The notes below the pieces were generated by a model that worked only from the letters and a program-made list of their open reading frames with translations, did not search any database and had not been told where the DNA came from. A stretch of DNA of 64,000 nt from Peribolospora baueri. Its lineage: Eukaryota > Basidiomycota > Peribolosporomycetes > Peribolosporales > Peribolosporaceae. Of the stretch, positions 1-12,100 are shown piece by piece. Every line of letters begins with the position of its first letter. The stretch's first letter is position 1. The stretch spans positions 159,635 to 223,634 of the forward strand of contig JAMDHS010000031.1 in NCBI GenBank assembly GCA_029717555.1, read 5' to 3'. The translations under genes and the position numbers were made by a program.

Positions 1-1239
1 TGCCCCGGTCGTCGACTAGGGCAGGAGGGAGGAGGAGTGGGGGATGGAGTACCGGTGGGGAAGGCGGGTGGGCGTGCTGAGGAGAAGAGGAGCAAAAAAG
101 GCGAGAGGGTGAAAAAGAGGAGACGGGGAGGTGATGGGAGGTGATGGTGGCGCGGACGATTGATTGACCAGTCCCGCGGCGGCCCCTCTCCGGCCGTCAT
201 CGGCTCGATGCTGACTTGACCGTCCCCGCCCCGCCGGACCACGAGCTAACGGGTGATCAGGTGACGACACGTGGTCTGTTTCAGCAGGCGTACCGAAAGC
301 CGTGCCTTTTGTGGTGACAAGGCACGATTGGGACGGCCGGTCACTGCATCGCGGACGGCCTGTCCAGACGAGGGAGGTCAGATCGATACGAGTTGGAGTG
401 ATGTGACCCGTCCGCCAATGTGTACCTCCTTAGCCGAGAATAGCCTGTTCTGTAAGTACGGTCTCGTTAGAACCTTGCGCGCACGCAGATGGGCTCGAGC
501 CGTCCCAATCCCCTCGCGGTCCGTGCGCGACCCGAACCACGTCTCGGCCGCAGCGGCTGTGTGTGGGCGCTAGTGGGCGGGTGCTCATAACAAAGTCCCC
601 CGGCGTTGGGTTAGGGTAACGGACGTGTGCCCATAACAGAAGTGCAAGGAAGTGGTCAAAGGGAGCTGGCGCCGACGTGTCTCCTCTTTGTAGCGTGTAT
701 CATCCTCAAGGACTAACAGGTGGCTTTTGCTGGAGCCACCTCACATCGACCTTTGTGCGGTGCTCTCTACGACATACGCGAGGATTAACTCAAGGCTCTA
801 GATGTCGCCTACTGTACTGTGCTCACATCACGTAGGGTTTAGATTGAAGGGTAACAGGGCCGGCATTGGTAGAGGCTTTGCAGTGTTGTGGGATTCCGGC
901 CTTCGTCGCTGACTCCGAACAACGCGATGGTCCGCGTCCACGGGTCAACCTCCCGCGCAGCGCACGCCGCGACTCCTTTTGTTCTTGCCAAGGTTGGACA
1001 CTGCTCGTCCGTCGCACTTGGTCTTCTCAGCCGGCCATGCGCATGGGATAGCTGCAACCGCATGCAGGATCTGTCGGTATTTCCTTCGGGGCACTGTCGA
1101 CCGTCCTCGGTGTTCGAATATCCTCGTTTTATCGACGAGTTCCATCGTGCACATCCTCACACTCTGTCACGATCTCTTGTTAGCACTCGCCGGGAAACTA
1201 ACAGAAAACACAAGTCTGCTAACTACTCGTTGTATGCGC
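1..1239. other. No supported gene
   Basis: Short overlapping open frames occur on both strands, but none shows a recognisable domain and none dominates the others. The first 150 bases are G/A-rich. Nothing else stands out. Confidence 0.6.
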
Positions 1240-1979
1240 CGAGCCTCCTTTGATGAACTGACTAGATTGTACGCCCTCCATGGCACCGGCACGAGTTTGC
1301 AGAGCGTTTTCCAGGTCACTGACGTGCTTGGGCCGCTTGATATGCCTTTCCAGGGTCATCTCGACCGCCCGTCGTAGGTCCGACATGCCGGTAGCGCACG
1401 TGCAACGCATTGCCCAGGCTGGTAAGGCGCTGGGGTCGGTCGGGATGCCCGTCGGGAGTGTCGAGCGCTTGCCGCTGGTTCGAGATGGAAGCCTCGAGGT
1501 CCTTGAGGGCTGCTCACGATCGTGTAGCCCCAGTAAAAGAGCGACGCCGGCGACGGCTCGGCGGGCGGTACGTCGCACTCGAGACGTGGAACCCCGTGGG
1601 CGTCCTGTGCCAACTGGATGGACGCCTCTGAGTCAGGCCGGTACGTCCTCACGACGTCCCGCAGCGTCGCAGCTGCCCAAGCCGTATCTCCGGAGTAGTC
1701 TCGTTGATACCTCAGGAGGCCTTGCATGAGAGCGGTAGGCGAGTCAAAGGCGCATTGACGCAAGTAAAAGGTCGCCTTTTGGGCATTGGGCTTGAGGTCC
1801 TCTGCTCTGTGACAGGCGTCAAGGGACGACGGGTCAAGGTCAAACGGCGATGTGACCAAGGCGAGGCCGAGGCGGCGGATGCGGTGGTCGACCTTGGTCC
1901 AGATGCTATCGGCGGCATTCGAACGAACCGAAAGAGTTATTCTCTTCCTACCTCCTAAACAAGTGGTGGGAACATTCAT
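1240..1979 (-). pseudogene. Decayed tetratricopeptide-repeat gene fragment
   Basis: Three minus-strand frames carry successive pieces of what looks like one protein. The first runs from about 1979 to 1530 and includes TLRDVVRTYRPDSEAS and SLFYWGYTI. The second (about 1525-1400) reads KDLEASISNQRQAL, DGHPDRPQRL and SLGNALHVRYRHVG. The third (about 1400-1240) reads DLRRAVEMTLERH and DLENALQTRAG. The middle piece matches the pattern of the long TPR arrays found in many basidiomycete proteins, often with a C-terminal CHAT domain (PDGHPDR, then LGNAL, then RxxxxG). A GTGAGC donor lies at the first frame change, so one change could be an intron. The second change has no obvious splice pair and looks like a frameshift. 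No CHAT domain is visible. The family call rests on the TPR pattern; the first piece is not recognised. Confidence 0.5.
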
Positions 1980-2561
1980 TCATTTATTCTCCGACGACCG
2001 GACGCGTCCGATCGACGTCCAGCTGTGGGCGATGTGTCTCCCGAGAAGGAGAAGAACAGAGAGTAGTGCGGCGTTTGTGCGTGAGGAGCGGACAGAAGAG
2101 AAAGAAAGGGAGAAAGAAGAAAAGGGACGACCGGGAAGAATAAAGTGTGGTCGTCCCTCTACCTTTCCATCTTCTGTACCACATGCCTTCCTGCACTATA
2201 AATCCCTAACAGCTACGTGTCAATGAATTATTGCTTGGCTTCATTTAGGAAGCCGGGTACTCTTGTTACCCAGGCCTCTCTATCATCTCGAGCAACTCGC
2301 CGCCTTGTCTCAGGCACCTCGATCAAAAACATTTCGAAATGACTTCGTTTGATCGTTCGAGAATTTCCGCCCTATGACCGGACCCTATTTAAAAACGTCG
2401 CGTCCTTGCCATGATGCATTGCGACCAAGAGTGGCAGGAAAATAAGCTACAGGGAGATAGAGACGTGCGAGGAAGGAAGGGGAATGACCGAAAGGAACGC
2501 GAGACGACAAGAAGCCAGAGTATTCCGCCGGCAGAGCATAGATGATTCGGCCTGGAATCGA
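1980..2561. other. Gap between the TPR remnant and the HDA1 3' end
   Basis: No convincing gene. A purine-rich stretch (about 2090-2140) and A/T-rich segments are seen. Because HDA1 ends at 2562 on the minus strand, part of this is probably its 3' untranslated region. Confidence 0.5.
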
Positions 2562-5500
2562 TCAAGCGATCATCGCTGTCGATGGCCCAAGGGCTAGGGT
2601 AGGATTCGTATCCATAGGAGAAACAGTCTCCACGACCCCGTTGCTCGGCCCTGGCTTCAGTCCATGCACGACACCTGCCGACTCACCGCTGCCGGTTGCG
2701 GCGGCAGTAGCTGCGGCAGCGGCTGCAGTCGAGGATGACAGTAAGCCGGTAACATACTCCTCGATGGCGGGTAGAGAGGCACGAAGGAGTCGCAGCGCCG
2801 ACGGCTCCTCTGAAATGGAGATGACAATAGATGGATGGCAGGATCGGTCAGTGCTCGGGCGGTCAGATGGTCGCTTGTGCACGGACGGGCAAAGGCAATG
2901 CGACTTGGCAAACCCACCAGAACGCTCCGTCTTGCCCAATCGTCGGCCGAACCGTGCTTGCTCCTCGAACACATACAGAGGATGGTCTCGCGGGCAAATC
3001 ACCTTGGAATGCTACATTGTGAGGGACGCGTTGAAGCGACGAGAACGTGGTGAGTTTTGTGATCTATTGGTTGGGAACGTGGGGCGAAAATTTCGTAGCA
3101 TCGCGCTGTCTTACCGTGTAATACCACCGTTTCAGTTGATCCCGATCCCTCTGCACCAACGGGATCGTGTTCTGACCGAGCACTTGGATGACTCCTACGA
3201 CTTTGCTCATCACAGCTGATCGGAAGAGGAAGAAAAAACAGGGTAAGAGTGAACAGAGATAGAGAAAAGGAAAAGCGAGGTCAGCTGCGAGAACAGAGAG
3301 ATCGTGGCACGAATGAAACAAGTTGATTAAGCGCACCCCTTTCATTGACAATGTCCATGACCGCCGCACAGCCGCTGCCATGGCCAATGAGGACCACCTG
3401 CTCGGCGTCGGACAACCTACACGACGAAAGCCACGTACATAGACGATATGACGGTCGTTAGAAACTGAATGTAGCTAGGCAATGCTGCTTGTTTCACAAG
3501 GTCGACTGCAGGACCTCACTCACTCGACGTAGTTGTCCCAAACATACAGCGCCAAGTCCCTCATTGCGTTTTGCTTCGGTGATCGCTTCGCCCGTGGCGC
3601 CGGTATCTTCAGTATCAAATGACCTGTGAACACAAAGCGTCTATGGACAAGAAGACGATGATGAACAGAAACTCTCACCAATGGCGCAGCAACTGGCAGG
3701 TGGGCGTGAATATTAACGTCAATGAGCTCCCAACCGCCCGTGGCGCGAATCCAGTCGATGAGAGAGCTCGACGTGTCGATCTGAGGTAGTCCAAACGACG
3801 TCAGAAGCAAATCGGAAGAGGGATTGGCGGTGTGAGATTCTGAAGGGCTGACTGCACCCGTCGAGACGCACCATATACGACTTCTCGAACTGGATGTTAG
3901 TCGTCAATGCTGGCCTTTCGGCTCGTATGCTCCCACTGGGCGTCGATTGGCCCAGCGAAGCAGTGAAAGCACCGCGAGCGAATGAGTGAGAATAAAATCC
4001 AAAAGAAGGTTCATAATTAGAGCGAGGATCCGGGTTGAACTCACAGGTCGTGAATGAAGACAAAAAGCGTCTTTGCTGAGTACGGGTCTTCACTGCGTGC
4101 GTCCAAGAGGGGAGCAGGACGGATGAACGCGGGCCTGCATCATGAAGAACGAGCAGCTACAGGGCACAAGCTCCAGGATACTCACGTACAAAGCACCTGG
4201 CCATAAAAGGATGCGCACAGGCCGTCGTCCACAATGGGAATCTCCTGCATTCTGTACTTTTGGAACAAGTGGTCCGCTCGGTGCGCTTTGAGGAGATCTA
4301 CGAGGTTGGACGATGTAGGGGCAATGTGAAGGCGATGAGTACGCAGAACGCTCGTGAGATCCGCGCTGAAGAGGGGCAGTGGATGCGCTTGGGGAAGGTA
4401 GAGAATACCGTAACATCGGAAATCACTCACCCGGCAAGGTCCAGACGGTCCCATCACTCCTCGCTTCCACCAGCTCCTTCGGCTCGAGCGCCTTCGCGTC
4501 GATGCATTTCCAATATCGGTCCTGAACTAGCGCCACCTGATGGACCGTCTCCGTGCCGGCGGCCGAGGCGACAAAGTGACCCGGGCCGACCTCCTCAGGC
4601 GGCTCGCCTAGCAGGACCCGTGTGCAGGCGAGGGCAGACGTGGCAATCGCTTCGAGGTTGTATCCTCCCTGCATCGAGGAGCAGGAAGGAAGAGGTGGAG
4701 GATTGCCCTTTCATCAGGATATATGGTCACGTGCCGTCAAAGTGCGTGCACTAGCCGAGATGCTCACCTCGAGAGAGATGACGAGCTTTCCCTTGGCCAG
4801 ACTGGAAAGCATATGCGTCATATGGCTATATCCTGCCGGTGTGACTTTGCACCCACCAAGCGTATCTCTCTCTGCCGCATCAAAGCCAGCAGATACTGAA
4901 GAGCAAAGCGGACGGGACAGAAGGCCCAGCGACACAAAGCGCAGGTGAGCAGACGGACCGTCAAATGTAGGCAAAGCTTAGGATACACACTGATGACCAT
5001 GTCGGGTGCGAACTCGTAAGCTATTGGCATGATGATCTGCTGGAACGCGTAGATGTAATCACCGTCGCCCATGCCCTCATGCGGCCAAGGAACATTGACG
5101 CAACTGAATGGAAATGTCCGGCAAGCAGGTAAGCACAAATCAGCCAAACGTATCCGGCTCAACACACGTGGCCTCGTTGTGAAAAACTCGAGGACAACCC
5201 AGTTGGTTGGTCGATGGACTACTCACAACCCTTCTCCCGAACCCACGCCCGCCATGTCCGCGCCACCGAAGGTGGTACTGGGGTAGAATGTGCCGTTGTC
5301 ATACCTGTGCAAGGACATGTAGAGCACGTCCGGATCTGCCCAAAACGCTTTTTGGGTACCGTTTCCTGGAAAAGGGTAAAAATATGAAAGAGGAATATTT
5401 GTTCATTCGTGTTTATGCCTGAGCGAACTTGGATGAATGAGGAAGCGATTCGTACCATGGTGTACATCCCTATGCGAAGAAGGTCCCAGGTAGCAAAACA

Positions 5501-6891
5501 CGTAGATAAGCGCCTACCCACCCTCGCGATCGATCAAGGAAAAGGAAACGGAAACAGTCGAGCTGGGCTACTAAAGTCGGGCCGCCGCTCACCAATCCAG
5601 AATGAGAACCCTCTTGATCTTGTCCGGGTATCTCTCCTTTAGAACCCTGATGGCGACGGAGACGTTGTTGTACAGGCAGAAGCCCATGCTCTCCTCGGGC
5701 TCCGCGTGGTGTCCAGGAGGGCGAACAACAGCAAAGCCATTCTGTACCTCCCCTCGCGCTACTGCGTCGCACATCTCAATGACCCCTCCGCACGATAGAC
5801 GGGCACAGGTTGCGGTAGCCTCGTTAATGTAGAGCGAGGCCGCCTCGTAAAAGGGCTGATTCGCTATTAGGTCGATGCGTGACATGACTGGAACGCGGCG
5901 TCCCAGAACCAAACGCAAAACGCGCCAAAGGAAGAGACGACAAGCATGAGCATCTCATCGCACAGGAAACGGTCAGGAAGTCCTTGCTGGATCGTCAGTC
6001 GCGCCATAGGACGCGGGTATAACGTGGTCCACGACGGCAAGACCAAACGGAACCGAACTCACGAGCCGTGCTCTCCACCTTCTCCCACAACTGTTTTGAG
6101 TGTACCATCTCGACCTCCTCCCTGGTGACCTCTCTGATCTGAATCCTCTTCATCCTCTGGGCGCAACCATTCCTCTTCAAGAGATCGAAGATGACCCAGA
6201 TCCGGTCCGGCTCCTCGGGGTGATGCTCCTCCTCCAGTGGTGGGGCGTGGAGCATCATTCGCGAATCGTAGACCAGACCGCTGCGAGGGATGTCTGGGTG
6301 GAAGGGTGTCAGCGTAAGGGCGGAGGTGAGGGAGCGTTCGGTGAGAGAGTGGTCGGGAAAGCCACCATGTGGCATGGGCTCCGTGGGATCGGCAGGTAGG
6401 CCAGAAAGAGGGAGAGTGTACGGCAACGCGTCCAGACCCAAGGGAGCGTCACCGGAAGGAGCGACGCCTTCCACGGCAGCGGGAATTAGATCGTCTTTTT
6501 GCTGCTGCTGCTGCTGCTGTGGCGAGGAGGAAACCCCTGGCAAAATCCCAGACCCCTCAGAGCCATTCAACGCACCCTCGTCCGCACCGCTCGGGACGCC
6601 TCCGTCGGGACCTAGAGACGCAAAAGGAGTTACACCGGATTCGTCACCTGTAGTCTCCATGATGTCCTCAAAGTGCGAGACGTCGCCGTTGCTGGTCGAG
6701 AGATGAGGTTGGGATGCGGGTGCGAAAGCGGATTCCGGAGCCGAAGCGGAGGAAGAAGTGAAAGCGCGTTTGCCATGCGGTATTGAAATGTCATTCGCGT
6801 CGTCCTTGAGTCCGTATACATCCTGTGCTTGCGTGTAGAGCGGTTGAGAGGAGGAGGATGGAGACGGCAGAGGTTCCCGGTGGCGATCCAT
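2562..6891 (-). CDS. HDA1: Class II histone deacetylase, Hda1/Clr3 type, many introns
   Basis: Zinc-dependent lysine deacetylase expected to act on histone tails in the nucleus within an Hda1/Clr3-type silencing complex. The N-terminal exon (6063-6891) is disordered, with a poly-Gln run (CAG repeats near 6501-6524), then enters the catalytic domain at [12 protein letters not shown]. Later exons show [17 protein letters not shown], the zinc-binding [21 protein letters not shown], the conserved [30 protein letters not shown] and [10 protein letters not shown]-terminal exons ([14 protein letters not shown] and downstream to the TGA at 2562-2564) fit the Arb2 domain typical of Hda1/Clr3, which separates this gene from class I Rpd3/Hos2. 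The motif WDVHHG is built from a 14-nt exon (5456-5469) joined on both sides. The C-terminus carries an Ala-rich tract. Start at 6891 is the first ATG of the long open N-terminal frame. VPS24 is divergent upstream. The family is sure; exact splice sites in the C-terminal third are less so. Confidence 0.9.
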
Positions 6892-7469
6892 GGTGGGCGA
6901 GCGAGCGAGGATGCGTGCGTCGGCGATGAAGACGCGTCTGATCGCCTGCTTGCGAGTGATTTCAAGCCCCCCTGAGATGGACTCTGGGCCCTATGCTCGA
7001 TCTGAGAGACGCGGTCCGATCGTCGAAAATGCAACTGGCGAACTGGGAAGGAGTGGTGGGGGACATTGCGCTTGCCGCAGCGGTTGATTATCGGTGTCCA
7101 TCAACGCGGCGCGGACAAGCTTCCATCTAATTAATATTCCTATGAGAGCGTAGATGGACACAGAGGAGCCTCGACATGTGCGCTCAAACCCCCACCCTCC
7201 CCTCCTAACGCACTCGAAACAGGCCCAGACGCCATCAACCCCGTCCTCTCCCCCTTTCCAAGCGCCCTGCTCGCCAACAAACCCCCAACCAATCCAGCCG
7301 GAGGGTCATGCTCAGGCTATCTAGGGTTATGTGAGCTGTTATGAGATAGTCACGTGCCTCTCTGTCGATCGTTCGAGGTTGGCGACCGGGTTCGTAGCGG
7401 TGGACGTCGTCGTCCAGCTCGACATCTCGGCCTCGCTCTCAGCGCCTTCGTTCTCTGCCGCCCACCGTC
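6892..7469. promoter_or_regulatory. Shared upstream region of HDA1(-) and VPS24(+)
   Basis: 578 bases between two divergent start codons, so it must hold both promoters. The part near 7180-7300 is C-rich on the plus strand. No clear TATA box is seen close to either start, and no specific factor site is claimed. Confidence 0.5.
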
Positions 7470-8479
7470 ATGCAAGCCTCCATCAATCGTTTCCTCTATG
7501 GGCCGCCTCCAGAAGAGCGCATCCGGAAGTGGCAGTCAACCCTACGCTCCGAACAGCGCTTGCTTGACCGGGAGATGCGCCATTTGGACACGGCGACGAC
7601 TAAGGCCAAGGGACAGTTGAAACAGCTAGCTAATAAGGGCGATACGAAGAACGCTAGGCTGTTGGCCAGAGAGGTGGTTAGGACGAATAGGCAGAAGGAC
7701 CGATTGGCGACGAGCAAGGCACGGTTGGGGAGCATCGGCATGCAGCTCCAACACCAGCTCGGTGAGTGGGCGGACCTGGAGCCCCGTCCGGACGAATGCA
7801 TTGTTTCTTCCGAATGGATTCTATCCTCCTGATTGCTCATTTATTTTATTCCAACTCCTCCCGCCCTTCGATCTACTAGGCCTGTACAAAGTGACGGGCA
7901 CGCTACAAAAGTCGACGGAGATCATGAAGCTTTCCAACCAGCTTGTTCGGCTACCTCAGGTGTCGATGATTATGCGGGAGATGAGCCAGGAAATGATGAA
8001 GGTTCGTGAGCGGCGGGGGCGTGTGCTCTTACGATAGTCGGGCGATCTGGCCAGTTTTAGCTAATCCTTGACCGCTCCACTTTGCCCAGGCCGGCATCCT
8101 AGAAGAAATGTTAGATGACACCCTCGACTCTGGCGTGCTGGGCGAGGACGAGGACGAGATCGAGGAGGAGGCGGAAGGAGAGGTAGACAAGGTTTTGTAC
8201 GAGTTAACCGATGGTGAGCATCGTTGTAATGTCTCTTTTTCTCAGCGTCGCTTGTCTCCCTTCCTGGTTGGCTGACCATTTCTCGCATATGCCTTCACTT
8301 CGCGTCTCTGCCGGTCACCAACCCTCCGGATTCTCTCAGGCAAGCTAGGCGCAGCCGTCCCCACTACGGCTTTGCCTTCGGAAAACCTGTCCGCGCAGGA
8401 ACCTGTGCAGACGGAGGAGGAGGACGCGGAGGATATGAGAAGGATGCAGGCTGCGTTGGACGGCCTGTTACGGGAGTAA
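7470..8479 (+). CDS. VPS24: ESCRT-III subunit Vps24 (CHMP3)
   Basis: Snf7-family subunit of ESCRT-III, which polymerises on endosomes to drive multivesicular-body budding. Four exons: 7470-7761, 7880-8001, 8090-8213, 8340-8479, giving 225 residues, the usual size. All introns have GT..AG ends, and a CTAAT branch-like element precedes exon 3. The N-terminus has GPPPEERIRKWQSTLR and a basic helix with LLAREVVRTNRQKDRL. The centre has TGTLQKSTEIMKLSNQLVRL and EMMKAGILEEMLDD, which fits CHMP3/Vps24 better than Vps2 or Snf7. The C-terminus is acidic (GEDEDEIEEEAEGE) and ends with a MIM1-like helix, EDMRRMQAALDGLL, expected to bind the Vps4 MIT domain. The neighbour VPS34 also acts on endosomes, but gene order is not conserved enough to imply co-regulation. 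Confidence 0.93.
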
Positions 8480-9160
8480 TGACTCTTGAACGGCATCGGG
8501 AGTCCACATCTGGCGCTCGTTACTGCCATCCGGTCATTTCTTTCGCCATCCGTCCTTCTCCACCTATCACACCTCGTGTTTCGGATACCCATCCTGCCCT
8601 CTGCACGCTCTTCCAGATATTTTCTCGCCATTTGACCTCTCACATTATCCTCTCATCCTGTCTTACTTACCTCTGTACTTCTAGCTCTGCCTTCCCCTTC
8701 TGGTCATCACCAGCTTCTCGCCTATCTTCGCGCGCTTGGATGGCTAGCTCCCTTACTCCTACCACTTCCCATACGATGCGCTACGTAGAATGCTCCCACC
8801 CCCTACCGCCCACTTTCGAAGAGTTTTTACCTTCATCTAAACTCGTCGCATCGACTCGGCCGCGATCGCGCTCCCCTTTCAGCCTGGCCTTGCTTTCCAA
8901 CAACTGACATCGGTAGCGGTACAGCGTCCAAGTGAAGATTACAATTGTTCTTCCCCATCTACGTATATTCACTTTCCACCCCTTTTGCTCAGGAGGATGA
9001 GAGATTGGATATCGGCGCAAGGATGTGGGGCAGAGACGCTCGTGCACAGACTGCGCGCTCAGGGCGCTGGCATACGTCTCAGGGCGCTGGCATACGTTGT
9101 GACGACCGATGGTAAAGTGGAAGAGAACATACACGTGAGAAAGGCGGCCGAGGTCGCACC
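8480..9160. other. Convergent intergenic region VPS24/VPS34
   Basis: 3' ends of both genes face each other. Pyrimidine-rich on the plus strand to about 8890. A 21-nt unit (core cagggcgctggcatacgt) is present twice in tandem near 9059-9096. No gene is supported. Confidence 0.5.
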
Positions 9161-12100
9161 TCATTGCCGGAAGTACTGTGCGAAATCGTGAATGCGGTCG
9201 AACACGGCGGAAAGGTAGGAGGTCTCGTTGAGGAGGGCGTCAAAGTGCTTGATCGCATCGTCTTCGGTGAGGTCGAGCCTAAACTTGTCTTGAACCTGAT
9301 TGAAAGGAAATAGTGGGGAAGTGAGGTCCGCAGAAGAGACACCAGGCTACCGTTGGTCACTCTACTGACGCACTTTGATGACCGCCTTGTCCGGCTCGAT
9401 CTTGATGTCCGGCACGTTGGCGTCGACCATGAGAGCGATGAGGTTGAGGATAAGGTTCGCGCTCTTCCGGAGGCTCGTGAAGGCGGTGCAGCAGAGGCTC
9501 TTGAAGCGACCGTAGTGAGGGGAAGAAGTGCCGCCCATGGCGTCTACCATCTCCTTCGAGACTTTCACTGGAGGCGGGAACGGTTTTGGGTCCCGGCCGA
9601 AGATGTAGGAAAAGTCCACTGAAGGGAAGGATATCAGTGAGAGTCAGTCAAGCCCAAGCGAGGTGTGGAAGGCTCGGTACGACGTGGGGTGCCCACCATG
9701 GAAAAAGTGACCTAAGGGAGAAGAGAAGGACGCGCAAATTCGAGGTCAGCGGCGTCGCGATGCCCGATTCGTATCCTTCGTCGCTCTCACCGTCCGGCGA
9801 CAAAAGAAGGTTGTCCAAGTGTCGATCGCCAACGCCAAGGAGATAAGTGACGACGCAGTAACCAGCTAAATGAATAGAAAAAGTTTACGCGCAATCGCTC
9901 AGCTCTTCTCGTCTCCTCCGTAGCAGGGTGATTTGACCGCGCCGCCAGCTCACCGCAGCTCCGAATGAAGGTGTCCAGCACAGCCGGACTGACTCCATAT
10001 GTGCTCGGACTGGCGTCATCAGGATGATGCGCCTTGAGATAGTTCAACAGACTGCCCCCATGCTCGCTCATCACCGCAGCCAAGCTCATGCTAGGAACGA
10101 ATTGCACCATCCCGTCCACGGTGTCCGTGGCGAGGACTCGGTAGGGCGTCATGCGCAGGTCGAGGTTCTCCTTGCGGAGGAGCCTGTCCATGAGAGTGAT
10201 GAGCTGGATGACGAGCTGGTCTTGCCTCAGGTCGTCACCGTTCTTAAAGATCACTGGGTACTCGTCTCCGTCCTCACACTGGAACTGCAGACGCAAGGGG
10301 AACAAGTTAGACTTAAAGATGGTGGACCTCTCGGGGACGACGCCTGTGACGTGTATGCGAGCGTCGAGGGGTAGCGGAAGAGGCGGGGAGATGGAAGAGA
10401 GACCGTTCTTGGGGTCGGCGAGCAGCGCCTTGAGCTTGTCAATCTTCTTGGGCCGAGGATCCTTCGACAAGCGGAGCTCCTTGGCACGCGTCGACAACGT
10501 CGCGATCATTTCGCCCTGTCTCCGCAACGTGTCTCGCCGTTCCGCTCCATCAGGGAGCTGTATGCAAGGTCAGTCGCCATCGTACACGAGGAGTTTCCGG
10601 GCCACTGGGATGCTCGCTCACCTGCATCATCTTGGTCATAAACTTGAACGCCACCTTGCCATACATCTTGCCCACCGCCTTGTCCTCGCACTCAACCATG
10701 AGGTACCAATGGAAGTTGTTCCCCAGTACGGGGTTGCGCAAGCTACGCTTGATGAGGAAATCCGCCAGGCCACTCTCGTCCGCCGTTGTCGAGCTCGAAG
10801 GCGAAACCGTGGAGACGCCGCGCACGGTGCGTCGGTGGTCTGAGGACGTCGTGGCCGCAGCTGCAAGGTGATCAAACTTCAGTGCTTGTACGAGCTGGAG
10901 AAGGTAAAGGAGGAGCTCCTATCACAGTCCGTCGAGTCAAATAGGTAAGCGCAAGCAATTTCTCGAAGGAATGAGAGCGGTCTAGAGCGATTCGATCGAC
11001 GACGCACCTCATCATCTGCCCTCTCCAACTGCCTGACCGCATAGTTCCGAACCCTCACATCCGTGAACCCAGGGCCAAGGAGCTCGAGCGCATCATCAAG
11101 CTCGGGATCGGTCCACATGGGCAGCAGGACCTCGACGGCCTGCTTGACCTCACTCTCGTCCGTCCAGACGACGCTCTTCATAAACTTGGTCAACGCCTTC
11201 TTGTCTCTGGTCAAGTAGAAGCGGAACTTCCAGATGAGGTCCTTCTCCTCTGGAGTCAGAGGTTTGGTCGGAGGATAGCAGAGGATTTCCTGTTTTACGT
11301 CGTCAACATTTTCCATCATCCCCGTCAGTCCGATCGGTCCAGCATGCCACAGCCCTGAAGATCGCCTAGCAGAAGTGGAGGACGAGTTCGACGACAAGGA
11401 CTTACGTTCAGCTCATCCCTGAGCTTGGCGTTTGGCTTGAGCTCTCTATCCAAAGGACCGCTTCTGTGGCTCCGAACCAAGCGACGGTACTTGGCCTCTA
11501 CGGGATTCTCGCGAGCGATGTCAGGGTCAACGACGGTGAATATGGAGGAATCGATCTGCTGCGCTTGAGAGGAGGGGCCTGCGGGAGAGGGACCAGCCGG
11601 GTTGGAGGAGGTAGCTGGGGCGGCAAGGATGGGCGGGGGCCCTTCCTAGAGAATGAGAAAACCATGCACAGTGCAAATGGAAGGGTGTCATCGGGAAGGG
11701 GTTCATGATGTAACGTCAAGGCGTGACGGTCGCAGCGCGACGCACCGCTTCGCAAAAGACGACGGGGAAGTCGAACCTCGGCATGTCAATGTAAAGGAAA
11801 AGGGTTTCCGAACTCTCAGACTCAACCTGAGAGCGTGTGCGAAGAAGTAAAAAGAACGAGAATGAGCAAGGGCTGATCGAAGGAGCGAGCAGTATGACGC
11901 ACCGTATGGATCTTCTCGATTTGCCGGAACGCCAGTTTATCCAACCAGTCCATTCGCGGGATATCACCTCGTTCGTGCTTCTTCACGAGCTATCATGAAC
12001 AGCATCAACAGGAGTCGAAGGAATGAAAATAAGATGCACGTTCGCAAGCTCTGCATCCCCATGCAGATCGTGGTCAGGATCGCCGGGGCATTCGCTCACC

